64,000 bases of DNA from Streptomyces sp. Go-475 (GTDB taxonomy: Bacteria; Actinomycetota; Actinomycetes; Streptomycetales; Streptomycetaceae): NCBI RefSeq assembly GCF_003330845.1, contig NZ_CP026121.1, positions 6,181,501 to 6,245,500 on the forward strand. The letters are read 5' to 3'. Of this stretch, positions 18,409 to 25,779 are shown in pieces (within the stretch, counting starts at the first letter, position 1; every line of letters begins with the position of its first letter). Made by a program: the position numbers and the translations under genes. The notes below the pieces were generated by a model. The model was not told where the DNA came from and did not search any database. It worked only from the letters and a program-made list of their open reading frames with translations.

Positions 18409-18785
18409 CGCTCGCGCGCCGCCAGCACGTCGTCCATCCGCCCCTCCACGAAGTGGATGAGGCTCAGCAGCCGTTCGGCGACCCCGCGCCCCAGCGGCGT
18501 CAGCTCGTAGTCCACCCGGGGCGGATTGGTGGGCTGCGCCTCGCGGTGCACCAGGCCGTCGCGCTCCAGCGCGTGCAGCGTCTGGGAGAGCATCTTCTCG
18601 CTGACGCCGTCGACCCGGCGGCGCAGCTCGTTGAAGCGCAGCGAGCCCTCGTACAGGGCGCCCAGCGTGAGTCCGCCCCAGCGGCCCGTGACGTGCTCCA
18701 GCGTGCCGCGCGAGGGACAGGCCTTGGCGAACACGTTGTACGGAAGGTCGTCGAGCCCTTCCGCGCGCTCCTGGGTGGTGGTCAT
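18381..18785 (-). CDS. HxlR-family transcriptional regulator
   Basis: Winged-helix DNA-binding protein of 134 residues. HxlR hallmarks are [17 protein letters not shown] near the start, [20 protein letters not shown] (recognition region) and [19 protein letters not shown] in the wing. Cys at about 23 is at the position used as a redox/electrophile sensor in several HxlR members (YodB, QorR type). The gene is divergent from a flavodoxin-fold quinone reductase-like gene, and a perfect palindrome lies between them, the usual layout of an HxlR repressor and its target. Convergent overlap with mutM. Confidence 0.9.
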   Translation of the reverse strand: MTTTQERAEGLDDLPYNVFAKACPSRGTLEHVTGRWGGLTLGALYEGSLRFNELRRRVDGVSEKMLSQTLHALERDGLVHREAQPTNPPRVDYELTPLGRGVAERLLSLIHFVEGRMDDVLAARERYDETRGAR

Positions 18786-18824
18786 ATGCCCAGCCTACGC
18801 CAGCGCAGCGCTAACCGACAGGTT

Positions 18825-18845
18825 GCACTAACCGAGAGTTAGTGC
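18825..18845. promoter_or_regulatory. Likely HxlR operator (21-bp palindrome)
   Basis: GCACTAAC-CGAGA-GTTAGTGC, 8-bp perfect arms around a 5-bp centre, midway between the divergent HxlR and flavodoxin genes. A weaker partner AACC-GACA-GGTT is at 18813-18824 just beside it. ACTAAC/GTTAGT half-sites are unusually AT-rich for this genome, which supports a binding site. Confidence 0.75.
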
Positions 18846-18892
18846 TTTCCTTTGGTCATTGTTTCTGGCCTGCCTATTTCAGGAGTACGTAC

Positions 18893-19477
18893 GTGACCAC
18901 CCCTGTTGTCTCCCTCGCCTACCACTCCGGCTACGGCCACACCGCCGTCATCGCCGAGGCCGTCCGGGCCGGTGCCGTCGCGGCCGGTGCCGAGGTGCAC
19001 CTGATCAAGGTCGACGAGATCACCGAGGAGCAGTGGGCGGTCCTCGACCGCTCGGACGCCATCGTGTTCGGATCGCCGACCTACATGGGCACCGCGTCCG
19101 GTGCCTTCCACGTCTTCGCGGAGGCCACCTCGAAGCGCTGGGCCACCCAGGCGTGGAAGGACAAGCTGGCCGCCGGCTTCACCAACTCCGCCTCCAAGAG
19201 CGGCGACAAGCTGCACACCCTGCAGTACTTCCAGATCCTCGCCGCGCAGCTCGGCATGCACTGGGTCAACCTCGGCCTGCTCCCGGGCTGGAACAGCAGC
19301 ACCGGCTCCGAGCACGACCTGAACCGCCTCGGCGTCTTCACCGGCGCCGCCGCCCAGACCAACGCCGACGAGGGCCCCGACGCCGTCCACAAGGCCGACA
19401 TCGCCACGGCCGAGCAGCTGGGCCGCCGCGTGACGGAGACGGCCAGGGTCTTCCTCAGGGGCCTGGCCGCCGCCTGA
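18893..19477 (+). CDS. Flavodoxin-family NAD(P)H:quinone oxidoreductase-like protein
   Basis: A 194-residue protein of the WrbA/flavodoxin-like reductase group. The FMN phosphate loop appears as YHSGYGHTAVIAEAV (residues 9-23), the second flavin loop as FGSPTYMGTASGAFHVF, and a third as HWVNLGLLPGW. It probably reduces quinones or similar electrophiles in the cytoplasm by two electrons. GTG at 18893 follows AGGAGTACGTAC. Control by the divergent HxlR repressor through the palindrome at 18825-18845 is inferred from layout. Confidence 0.88.
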   Translation: MTTPVVSLAYHSGYGHTAVIAEAVRAGAVAAGAEVHLIKVDEITEEQWAVLDRSDAIVFGSPTYMGTASGAFHVFAEATSKRWATQAWKDKLAAGFTNSASKSGDKLHTLQYFQILAAQLGMHWVNLGLLPGWNSSTGSEHDLNRLGVFTGAAAQTNADEGPDAVHKADIATAEQLGRRVTETARVFLRGLAAA

Positions 19478-19492
19478 GCCCCGTGCGGGGCT

Positions 19493-20692
19493 TCAGTAGC
19501 CGAAGTTCTGGGTCCACCAGGGGCCGCCGGAGCCGAACTCGACGCCGACGCCCAGTGTCTTGAAGTCGCAGTTCAGGATGTTGGCGCGGTGGCCGGGGCT
19601 GTTCATCCAGGCGTCCATCACCGCCGCGGCGTCGGCCTGGCCGCGGGCTATGTTCTCGCCGCCGAGGTTGGATATGCCGGCCTTCTCGGCCCGGTCCCAC
19701 GGCGTCCGCCCGTCCGGGTCGGTGTGGTCGAAGAAGCCGCGCGCGGCCATGTCCTCGCTGTAGTTCTGGGCCAGCTCGGTCAGCGCGCTGTTCGCGGCGA
19801 GCGGGCTGCAGCCCACCTTGGCCCGCTCGTCGTTCACCAGCGCGAGCACCTGGGCCGCGGCGGCGGACTCCCCGGAGAGCGCGGCGGAGGCGCTGGGCTT
19901 CCGCGGCGCCTTGGTGGCCGTGCGGGACGGCGTGTTGTCCGGCTTCTCGTCGGGGGTGGCCGCCGGCTGCTTCTTCTCCGGGGTCTTCTCCTGTGCCTTG
20001 TCCGACTTCTCCGGCTTCTCCGGCGTCTTCGTCGGCGCGGCGGAGGACTTCGACGCGGACGGCGACGGGGAGGCGGAGCGCTCGGCGTCCCGGCTGGTGG
20101 GGACGCCGCCCCGGCTGTCGGCGCTGCCGGAGGTGCCGCCCTGCTCGATCGGGGTGTTCGTCGGCGTGTCCCCGGCCTGCACCTTGTCGGCGCCGTTGGT
20201 GCCGCCGAGCTTGTAGTTCTCGAGGCCGGGCACCGCGCCCGTGGCGACCGCGACCGTGCCGAGGGCGACCGCGGCGGACACGCCGAGCAGCCCGGTGCGC
20301 ATCGGGCGCGCGGCCTTCTTCCGGCGGCGGTGCGCACCGGCGCGGCGGACGCCGCCGTCGGGCGTGAAACGGTCCCCCGCGAAGCCGTCGCTCGCGAAGC
20401 CGTCACCCGCGAAGCCATCACTCGAGAAGCCGTCCCGCGTGAGACCGTCGCTCGCGAAGACGGCCGTGTCCTCGTAGCGGTCACCCGCTGCGGACGCCTC
20501 CGCCCCGAACAGGTAGGCCTCGCTCTTCGCGTAGCTCTCGGCGTACGCCTCCGGGTTCAGGTAGGGCGCGGTGCCCATCGTCGGGGCGTCTTCCGCGGTG
20601 GAGTGCAGCGGGTCGTGGCCCTCCGCGGCGCCGTCGGCCCGCGTGATCCCCGTGGCGGCGCGGCCGGCGGCGGAGCGTCGGTGGCGTCCCAT
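19493..20692 (-). CDS. Membrane-anchored CAP (SCP-like) domain protein
   Basis: A 399-residue protein with a cytoplasmic N-terminus of about 130 residues, one membrane segment (LLGVSAAVALGTVAVATGA, about 134-152), a Thr/Pro/Lys/Ser-rich extracellular stalk, and a C-terminal CAP domain (ALVNDERAKVGCSPL, MAARGFFDHTDPDG, GENIARG, WMNSPGHRANIL, WWTQNFGY). The His and Glu residues of the CAP pocket are present. The cytoplasmic part holds six five-residue repeats of the type xxDGF. Function of bacterial CAP proteins is unclear; a surface role is inferred. The upstream region carries repeats and a strong palindrome (20722-20785). Confidence 0.88.
   Translation of the reverse strand: MGRHRRSAAGRAATGITRADGAAEGHDPLHSTAEDAPTMGTAPYLNPEAYAESYAKSEAYLFGAEASAAGDRYEDTAVFASDGLTRDGFSSDGFAGDGFASDGFAGDRFTPDGGVRRAGAHRRRKKAARPMRTGLLGVSAAVALGTVAVATGAVPGLENYKLGGTNGADKVQAGDTPTNTPIEQGGTSGSADSRGGVPTSRDAERSASPSPSASKSSAAPTKTPEKPEKSDKAQEKTPEKKQPAATPDEKPDNTPSRTATKAPRKPSASAALSGESAAAAQVLALVNDERAKVGCSPLAANSALTELAQNYSEDMAARGFFDHTDPDGRTPWDRAEKAGISNLGGENIARGQADAAAVMDAWMNSPGHRANILNCDFKTLGVGVEFGSGGPWWTQNFGY
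20366..20455 (-). repeat. Six 15-bp tandem units in the CAP-protein gene
   Basis: Units of GAAGCCGTCxCxCGC on the plus strand start at 20366, 20381, 20396, 20411, 20426 and 20441, and encode a five-residue repeat (such as FAGDG, FASDG) in the cytoplasmic N-terminus. The repeats are degenerate but exactly periodic. Confidence 0.85.
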
Positions 20693-20721
20693 GTCCTGGC
20701 CTTCCTCGTCCTGGCGGTCGA

Positions 20722-20759
20722 CTCGTCCTCGAGATCAACACTCGTCCTCGAGATCAACA
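20722..20759. repeat. 19-bp perfect tandem repeat upstream of the CAP-protein gene
   Basis: CTCGTCCTCGAGATCAACA occurs twice head to tail (20722-20740, 20741-20759), 30 nt before the CAP-protein start codon and directly beside the palindrome at 20762-20785. Each copy contains the CTCGAG palindrome. Confidence 0.9.
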
Positions 20760-20761
20760 CC

Positions 20762-20785
20762 AAACTCACTCGATCGTGTGAGTTT
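20762..20785. promoter_or_regulatory. 24-bp near-perfect palindrome, probable operator
   Basis: Arms AAACTCAC (20762-20769) and GTGAGTTT (20778-20785) with a CGATCG core; only one symmetric pair is mismatched. The inner 16 bp have the form TCAC-n-CGATCG-n-GTGA, which recalls, from memory, the palindromic site reported for the developmental regulator BldM. The site lies between the CAP-protein gene and acyP. Confidence 0.65.
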
Positions 20786-20872
20786 CATATGAGATTCGTT
20801 GAGGGGGGACGGTACCGCATGGCGCAAGTGGAGGAAGTGCCCGGAGGAAGATCGTGCGGTTAGGTTGCAGTC

Positions 20873-21154
20873 ATGAGCGAGGATGTGCGACTGGTCGCCT
20901 GGGTGCGGGGACGCGTCCAAGGTGTGGGTTTCCGCTGGTTCACCCGGGCCAAGGCCCTGGAGATCGGCGGCCTGAGTGGTTTTGCTCTCAATCTGGGCGA
21001 CGGACGGGTCCAAGTGGTCGCGGAGGGCGCACGGGAGGGCTGTGAAGGCCTTCTGGAATGGCTCCGGAGTGACGACACGCCCGGCCGCGTGGACGGTGTC
21101 ACCGAGATCTGGGACACACCTCGCGGCGGCTACGAGGGCTTCGCCATCCGCTGA
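20873..21154 (+). CDS. acyP: Acylphosphatase
   Basis: Small enzyme of 93 residues that hydrolyses acyl phosphates. The catalytic pattern is clear: [13 protein letters not shown] (phosphate loop with Arg at about 22) and the Asn of [16 protein letters not shown] (about 40). In most streptomycetes, from memory, it precedes smc as here. ATG 20873 is the only good start. The divergent CAP-protein gene shares the palindrome-bearing upstream region. Confidence 0.95.
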   Translation: MSEDVRLVAWVRGRVQGVGFRWFTRAKALEIGGLSGFALNLGDGRVQVVAEGAREGCEGLLEWLRSDDTPGRVDGVTEIWDTPRGGYEGFAIR

Positions 21155-21535
21155 CCCCGTGCCGCCGGGCGGCCCAAGGGGGCGCCCACGGACAGGCCGC
21201 GGGCCGTCGCCCCGCAGGGAAACTTGCTGGTGATTGCCAGAACCGCTTGCCTTGGCAGGCTCCGCACGCAAGGATGATCGCCACGCCCCGAGGGCCCCGC
21301 AGAAGCCGCCGCACCGCCGTTCCCGGCCGTGTGCGCCCGGGTCGCCCGCCAATACGGGGCGTGATCGTGTTGACCGTCAAACTTTTTGGTGAGACGCTGA
21401 AAGCACCCCGCGCACCTTAGCTGTTTGGCATGGCTGAACGGCAGCACAACTCCAGGCCTGCCAGGCAGGGCGGGTGCGAATCCCTCACGACCCACACCGC
21501 ATCGGTCGGTCACTCATTGTGGAGGACCATCCATC
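21155..21535. other. 381-nt gap between acyP and the 67-residue protein gene
   Basis: No convincing gene. TTGACC at 21370-21375 with a T-rich stretch after it may be a -35 element. Further on there is a 5-bp hairpin CCTGC-CAG-GCAGG (21457-21469) and a segment GGGTGCGAATCCC (21472-21484) that resembles a tRNA T-arm or part of a cobalamin-riboswitch core; neither can be completed. It may be a structured 5' leader of the next gene. Confidence 0.4.
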
Positions 21536-21739
21536 ATGGCAAAGGCGCTTCTCGGTTACGTCGGCGGCTCCGACCCTCGACTCCTCGCCGAGATGCGACG
21601 GCTCCAGCAGCGCGTCCAGGACCTGGAATCCGAGCTCGTACGGATCCAGGCGGAGAACGAAGCGCTGACGGCTGCCGCTTCTCACGACAGGATCATGGAG
21701 AGCGTTGACGCACACCAGGCGGAGCCTGCGCTCACCTGA
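21536..21739 (+). CDS. Small coiled-coil protein upstream of smc
   Basis: A 67-residue protein beginning MAKALLGYVGGSDPRLLAEM, with a heptad-like helix (RRLQQRVQDLESELVRIQAE) and a short disordered end HQAEPALT. I recognise it as a small protein conserved in streptomycetes at this place, but its function is unknown. GGAGG lies about 10 nt before ATG 21536. It has its own terminator. Short length, coiled coil and position before smc are all that can be said; an oligomeric adaptor is one possibility. Confidence 0.75.
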   Translation: MAKALLGYVGGSDPRLLAEMRRLQQRVQDLESELVRIQAENEALTAAASHDRIMESVDAHQAEPALT

Positions 21740-21811
21740 TCACTGCATCGCTCCACAACAGCACAGCAGTGGTCGGGCCGCCCGTCACAACCGCTGAGTT
21801 GTCAGAAGTGC

Positions 21812-21840
21812 AAGGGACGCCCTAGGCGTCCCTTCTTTCT
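21812..21840 (+). terminator. Intrinsic terminator after the 67-residue protein gene
   Basis: Perfect 10-bp stem AAGGGACGCC / GGCGTCCCTT with a 3-nt loop, followed by CTTTCT. It stops transcription before smc. Confidence 0.9.
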
Positions 21841-21950
21841 TTCCCCGCGCATCCTTTCACCGTCTTTAACGTCTGGTGTGCCCTGCGCGTTCAGCGGCGA
21901 AACCGTGGGTTCATGGAGTGAGACGAACCCGGGCGGTAGAGTCCGGCGGC

Positions 21951-24900
21951 GTGCACCTCAAGGCCCTGACCCTCCGCGGGTTCAAGTCGTTCGCCTCGGC
22001 CACCACCCTCCGGTTCGAGCCGGGGATCACGTGCGTCGTCGGACCGAACGGCTCGGGCAAGTCCAACGTCGTCGACGCGCTCAGCTGGGTCATGGGCGAG
22101 CAGGGCGCCAAGTCGCTGCGCGGCGGCAAGATGGAGGACGTCATCTTCGCCGGCACCACCGGCCGCCCGCCCCTGGGCCGCGCCGAGGTGTCCCTGACCA
22201 TCGACAACTCCGACGGGGCCCTGCCCATCGAGTACGCCGAGGTCACCATCACGCGGATCATGTTCCGCAACGGCGGCAGCGAGTACCAGATCAACGGCGA
22301 CACCTGCCGTCTCCTCGACATCCAGGAACTGCTCTCCGACTCCGGCATCGGCCGCGAGATGCACGTCATCGTCGGGCAGGGCCAGCTCGACTCCGTGCTG
22401 CACGCCGATCCCATGGGCCGCCGCGCCTTCATCGAGGAGGCCGCCGGCGTCCTCAAGCACCGCAAGCGCAAGGAGAAGGCGCTGCGCAAGCTGGACGCGA
22501 TGCAGGCCAACCTCGCGCGCGTGCAGGACCTCACCGACGAGCTGCGCCGCCAGCTCAAGCCCCTCGGCCGCCAGGCCGCCGTCGCGCGCAGGGCCGCCGT
22601 CATCCAGGCCGACCTGCGCGACGCCCGGCTGCGGCTGCTCGCCGACGACCTCGTCCGGCTCCGGGAGGCCCTCCAGGCCGAGGTCGCCGACGAGGCCGCG
22701 CTGAAGGAACGCAAGGAGGCCGCCGAGCAGGAGCTGCGCCGGGCGCTCCAGCGCGAGGCCCTGCTGGAGGACGAGGTACGGCAGCTCACACCGCGCCTGC
22801 AACGCGCCCAGCAGACCTGGTACGAGCTCTCCCAGCTCGCCGAGCGGGTGCGCGGCACGATCTCGTTGGCCGACGCCCGCGTGAAGAGCGCCACCTCCGC
22901 GCCCCCCGAGGAGCGGCGCGGCCGCGACCCCGAGGACCTGGAGCGCGAGGCCGCCCGCGTCCGCGAACAGGAGGCCGAGCTGGAGGCGGCCCTGGAGGCG
23001 GCCGAGCGCGCCCTGGAGGACACGGTCGCCCACCGCGCCGAGCTGGAACGCGAACTGGCCCAGGAGGAACGGCGACTGAAGGACGCCGCCCGCGCCATCG
23101 CCGACCGGCGCGAGGGCCTGGCCCGGCTCAGCGGCCAGGTCAACGCGGCCCGCTCCCGTGCCGCCTCCGCCCAGGCCGAGATCGAACGCCTGGCGGCTGC
23201 CCGCGACGAGGCGCAGGAACGTGCCGTCACCGCTCAGGAGGAGTACGAGGCCCTCCAGGCCGAGGTCGACGGCCTGGACGCCGGCGACGTCGAACTCGCC
23301 GAGCAGCACGAGGCCGCGAAACAGCAGCTCACCGAGGCCGAGGCAGCCCTCACGGCAGCCCGGGAGGCCGCCACGGCGGCGGAACGCCGGCGCGCCGCGA
23401 CCCAGGCCCGGCACGAGGCCCTGGCCCTCGGCCTGCGCCGCAAGGACGGCACCGGGATACTGCTCGCGGCCAAGGACCGCCTCTCCGGCCTGCTCGGCCC
23501 GGCGGCGGAACTCCTGACGGTGACCCCGGGCCACGAGGTGGCCCTGGCCGCCGCGTTCGGGGCGGCGGCGGACGCCATCGCGGTCACGTCCCCGGCATCC
23601 GCGGCCGACGCGATCCGACTCCTCCGCAAACAGGACGGTGGCAGGGCCACCCTGCTCCTGGCAGGAGATGACGCCCTCAGGGGCGCGGGGCCGCATCAGA
23701 CGTGCGGCTGCCGCCGCGTGGGCGCGACCAGCCACGACGGCGCCGCGGACGTCCGCCACACCTACGCCGCAGACCTGGTCCGCGGCCCCACGGACCTCAT
23801 GCCCGCCGTCAGGCGGCTCCTGCACGGCATCGTCGTGGTCGACACCCTCGAGGACGCGGAAAGCCTCGTCTACACCCACCCGGACCTCACCGCCGTCACC
23901 GCCGAGGGCGACCTCCTCGGCGCCCACTTCGCCCACGGCGGCTCCGCAGGCGCCCCCAGCCTCCTCGAAGTACAGGCCTCCGTCGACGAGGCCGCAGCCG
24001 AGCTGGAAGAGCTCGCTGTCCGTTGCGAGGAGCTGACCGAGGCCCAGCAGGAGGCCGTCGAGCGGCGCAAGGAGTGCGCCGCGCTGGTCGAGGAGCTGGG
24101 GGAGCGGCGCAGGGCCGCCGACCGGGAGAAGTCGGCCGTCGCCCAGCAGCTCGGGCGGCTGGCGGGACAGGCACGCGGCGCCACCGGAGAGGCGGAACGC
24201 GCCACCGCCGCCGCGGCCCGTGCCCAGGAGGCCCTCGACAAGGCACTCCAGGAGGTCGAGGAACTCGCCGAGCGGCTCGCCGTCGCCGAGGAGATGCCGA
24301 TCGAGGAGGAGCCCGACACCGCCGTGCGGGACCGGCTCGCCGCCGACGGTGCCAACGCCCGCCAGACCGAGATGGAGGCCCGGCTCCAGGTCCGTACGCA
24401 CGAGGAACGGGTCAAGGGCCTGGCAGGGCGGGCCGACTCCCTGGACCGGGCCGCCCGCGCGGAACGTGAGGCACGCGCGCGTGCCGAGCAGCGGCGGGCC
24501 CGGCTGCGGCACGAGGCGGCCGTGGCGGAGGCCGTCGCCTCCGGCGCCCGGCAGCTGCTCGCGCACGTCGAGGTGTCCGTCGCCCGCGCCGACGAGGAGC
24601 GCACCGCCGCCGAGGCCGCCAAGGCCCGGCGCGAGCAGGAACTCGCCCGCGCCCGCACCGAGGGGCGCGATCTCAAGGCGGAACTCGACAAGTTGACGGA
24701 TTCGGTCCACCGCGGCGAGGTACTCGGCGCCGAGAAGCGGCTGCGGATCGAGCAGCTGGAGACCAAGGCGCTGGAGGAGCTGGGTGTCGAACCGGCCGGG
24801 CTCATGGCGGACTACGGTCCGCACCAGCTCGTGCCGCCCTCGCCCCCCGCCGAGGGCGAGGAGCTGCCGGAGGACCCCGAGCACCCGCGCAACCAGCCGA

Positions 24901-25556
24901 GGCCGTTCGTCAGGGCCGAGCAGGAAAAACGCCTCAAGGCCGCCGAGCGCGCCTACCAGCAGCTCGGCAAGGTGAACCCGCTCGCCCTGGAGGAGTTCGC
25001 GGCGCTGGAGGAACGCCACCAGTTCCTCAGCGAGCAGCTGGAGGACCTGAAGAAGACCCGCGCCGACCTGCTCCAGGTCGTCAAGGAGGTGGACGAGCGC
25101 GTCGAGCAGGTCTTCACCGAGGCCTACCGGGACACCGCCCGGGAGTTCGAGGGCGTCTTCAGCCGGCTCTTCCCCGGTGGTGAGGGGCGACTGGTGCTGA
25201 CCGACCCCGACAACATGCTCACCACGGGCGTGGACGTCGAGGCCCGGCCGCCGGGCAAGAAGGTCAAGCGGCTGTCGCTGCTCTCCGGCGGGGAGCGGTC
25301 GCTGACGGCCGTCGCGCTGCTCGTGTCGATCTTCAAGGCACGGCCCAGCCCGTTCTACGTCATGGACGAGGTCGAGGCCGCCCTCGACGACACCAACCTC
25401 CAGCGGCTCATCCGGATCATGCAGGAGCTGCAGGAGGCGTCCCAGCTGATCGTGATCACGCACCAGAAGCGCACCATGGAGGTCGCCGACGCGCTGTACG
25501 GCGTCTCCATGCAGGGCGACGGTGTGTCGAAGGTCATCTCGCAGCGCCTCCGCTAG
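21951..25556 (+). CDS. smc: Chromosome segregation ATPase SMC
   Basis: Core subunit of condensin, organising the chromosome; in Streptomyces it matters for segregation into spores. The 1201-residue protein has Walker A GPNGSGKS at 31-38, two long coiled coils, a hinge around residues 500-620, the ABC signature LSLLSGGERSL at about 1108 and Walker B FYVMDEVEAALDD at about 1134. Inside the hinge, residues about 576-595 (ALRGAGPHQTCGCRRVGATS region) are encoded by a dispersed 58-bp repeat also found near recG. GTG 21951 gives the normal N-terminus MHLKALTLRGFKSFA; upstream open sequence is not SMC-like. Confidence 0.97.
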   Translation: MHLKALTLRGFKSFASATTLRFEPGITCVVGPNGSGKSNVVDALSWVMGEQGAKSLRGGKMEDVIFAGTTGRPPLGRAEVSLTIDNSDGALPIEYAEVTITRIMFRNGGSEYQINGDTCRLLDIQELLSDSGIGREMHVIVGQGQLDSVLHADPMGRRAFIEEAAGVLKHRKRKEKALRKLDAMQANLARVQDLTDELRRQLKPLGRQAAVARRAAVIQADLRDARLRLLADDLVRLREALQAEVADEAALKERKEAAEQELRRALQREALLEDEVRQLTPRLQRAQQTWYELSQLAERVRGTISLADARVKSATSAPPEERRGRDPEDLEREAARVREQEAELEAALEAAERALEDTVAHRAELERELAQEERRLKDAARAIADRREGLARLSGQVNAARSRAASAQAEIERLAAARDEAQERAVTAQEEYEALQAEVDGLDAGDVELAEQHEAAKQQLTEAEAALTAAREAATAAERRRAATQARHEALALGLRRKDGTGILLAAKDRLSGLLGPAAELLTVTPGHEVALAAAFGAAADAIAVTSPASAADAIRLLRKQDGGRATLLLAGDDALRGAGPHQTCGCRRVGATSHDGAADVRHTYAADLVRGPTDLMPAVRRLLHGIVVVDTLEDAESLVYTHPDLTAVTAEGDLLGAHFAHGGSAGAPSLLEVQASVDEAAAELEELAVRCEELTEAQQEAVERRKECAALVEELGERRRAADREKSAVAQQLGRLAGQARGATGEAERATAAAARAQEALDKALQEVEELAERLAVAEEMPIEEEPDTAVRDRLAADGANARQTEMEARLQVRTHEERVKGLAGRADSLDRAARAEREARARAEQRRARLRHEAAVAEAVASGARQLLAHVEVSVARADEERTAAEAAKARREQELARARTEGRDLKAELDKLTDSVHRGEVLGAEKRLRIEQLETKALEELGVEPAGLMADYGPHQLVPPSPPAEGEELPEDPEHPRNQPRPFVRAEQEKRLKAAERAYQQLGKVNPLALEEFAALEERHQFLSEQLEDLKKTRADLLQVVKEVDERVEQVFTEAYRDTAREFEGVFSRLFPGGEGRLVLTDPDNMLTTGVDVEARPPGKKVKRLSLLSGGERSLTAVALLVSIFKARPSPFYVMDEVEAALDDTNLQRLIRIMQELQEASQLIVITHQKRTMEVADALYGVSMQGDGVSKVISQRLR
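23678..23735 (+). repeat. Dispersed 58-bp repeat, copy B, inside the smc hinge region
   Basis: Same length as copy A at 13241-13298 and identical at 47 of 58 positions, including 14 bp at the left end and the last 16 bp. Here it is translated in frame as part of Smc, giving a Cys/Arg-rich patch (TCGCRRVGATSH) unlike its surroundings. Confidence 0.85.
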
Positions 25557-25658
25557 ATGGGTGCGGTGTACACCCTTCTCACCTGCGACTCTGGCTGACT
25601 TCATTTATTGAACACATCGCTGCCACACCCCTGCCTCAGATTCACAGCAGGCGCCCTA

Positions 25659-25722
25659 TTGACTTCGAAACTTGAAGGCATAGTCTCGGCAACGTTCCTT
25701 TTACCTTCAGGTACCTTCAGGT
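25659..25722 (+). promoter_or_regulatory. Promoter and tandem operator-like repeats of glcP
   Basis: TTGACT (25659-25664), 16 nt, then TAGTCT (25681-25686) fits a vegetative promoter. Downstream, ACCTTCAGGT occurs twice head to tail (25703-25712, 25713-25722); each unit is itself a short inverted repeat (ACCT..AGGT), and AGGTGGCACCT follows. Placement after the -10 suggests a repressor site. The gap is AT-rich compared with its surroundings. Confidence 0.6.
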
Positions 25723-25779
25723 GGCACCTCGAAGGGCTGACCCCCTCCGGCAGCGTTGCCGGTGGCCCGAGGAGTACAC

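Noticed and set aside
20366..20455. Array of 15-bp repeats as a plasmid-type iteron set
   Set aside because: They lie inside the CAP-protein coding frame and give regular five-residue repeats; no replication gene is near.
21440..21500. Possible tRNA gene, from the T-arm-like GGGTGCGAATCCC
   Set aside because: No matching acceptor stem, no anticodon stem with a 7-nt loop in register, and the T-stem has a mismatch.
21450..21505. Possible cobalamin riboswitch, from GGTGCGAATCC followed by GACCC
   Set aside because: The other conserved blocks and pairing are missing, and the downstream gene has no link to B12.
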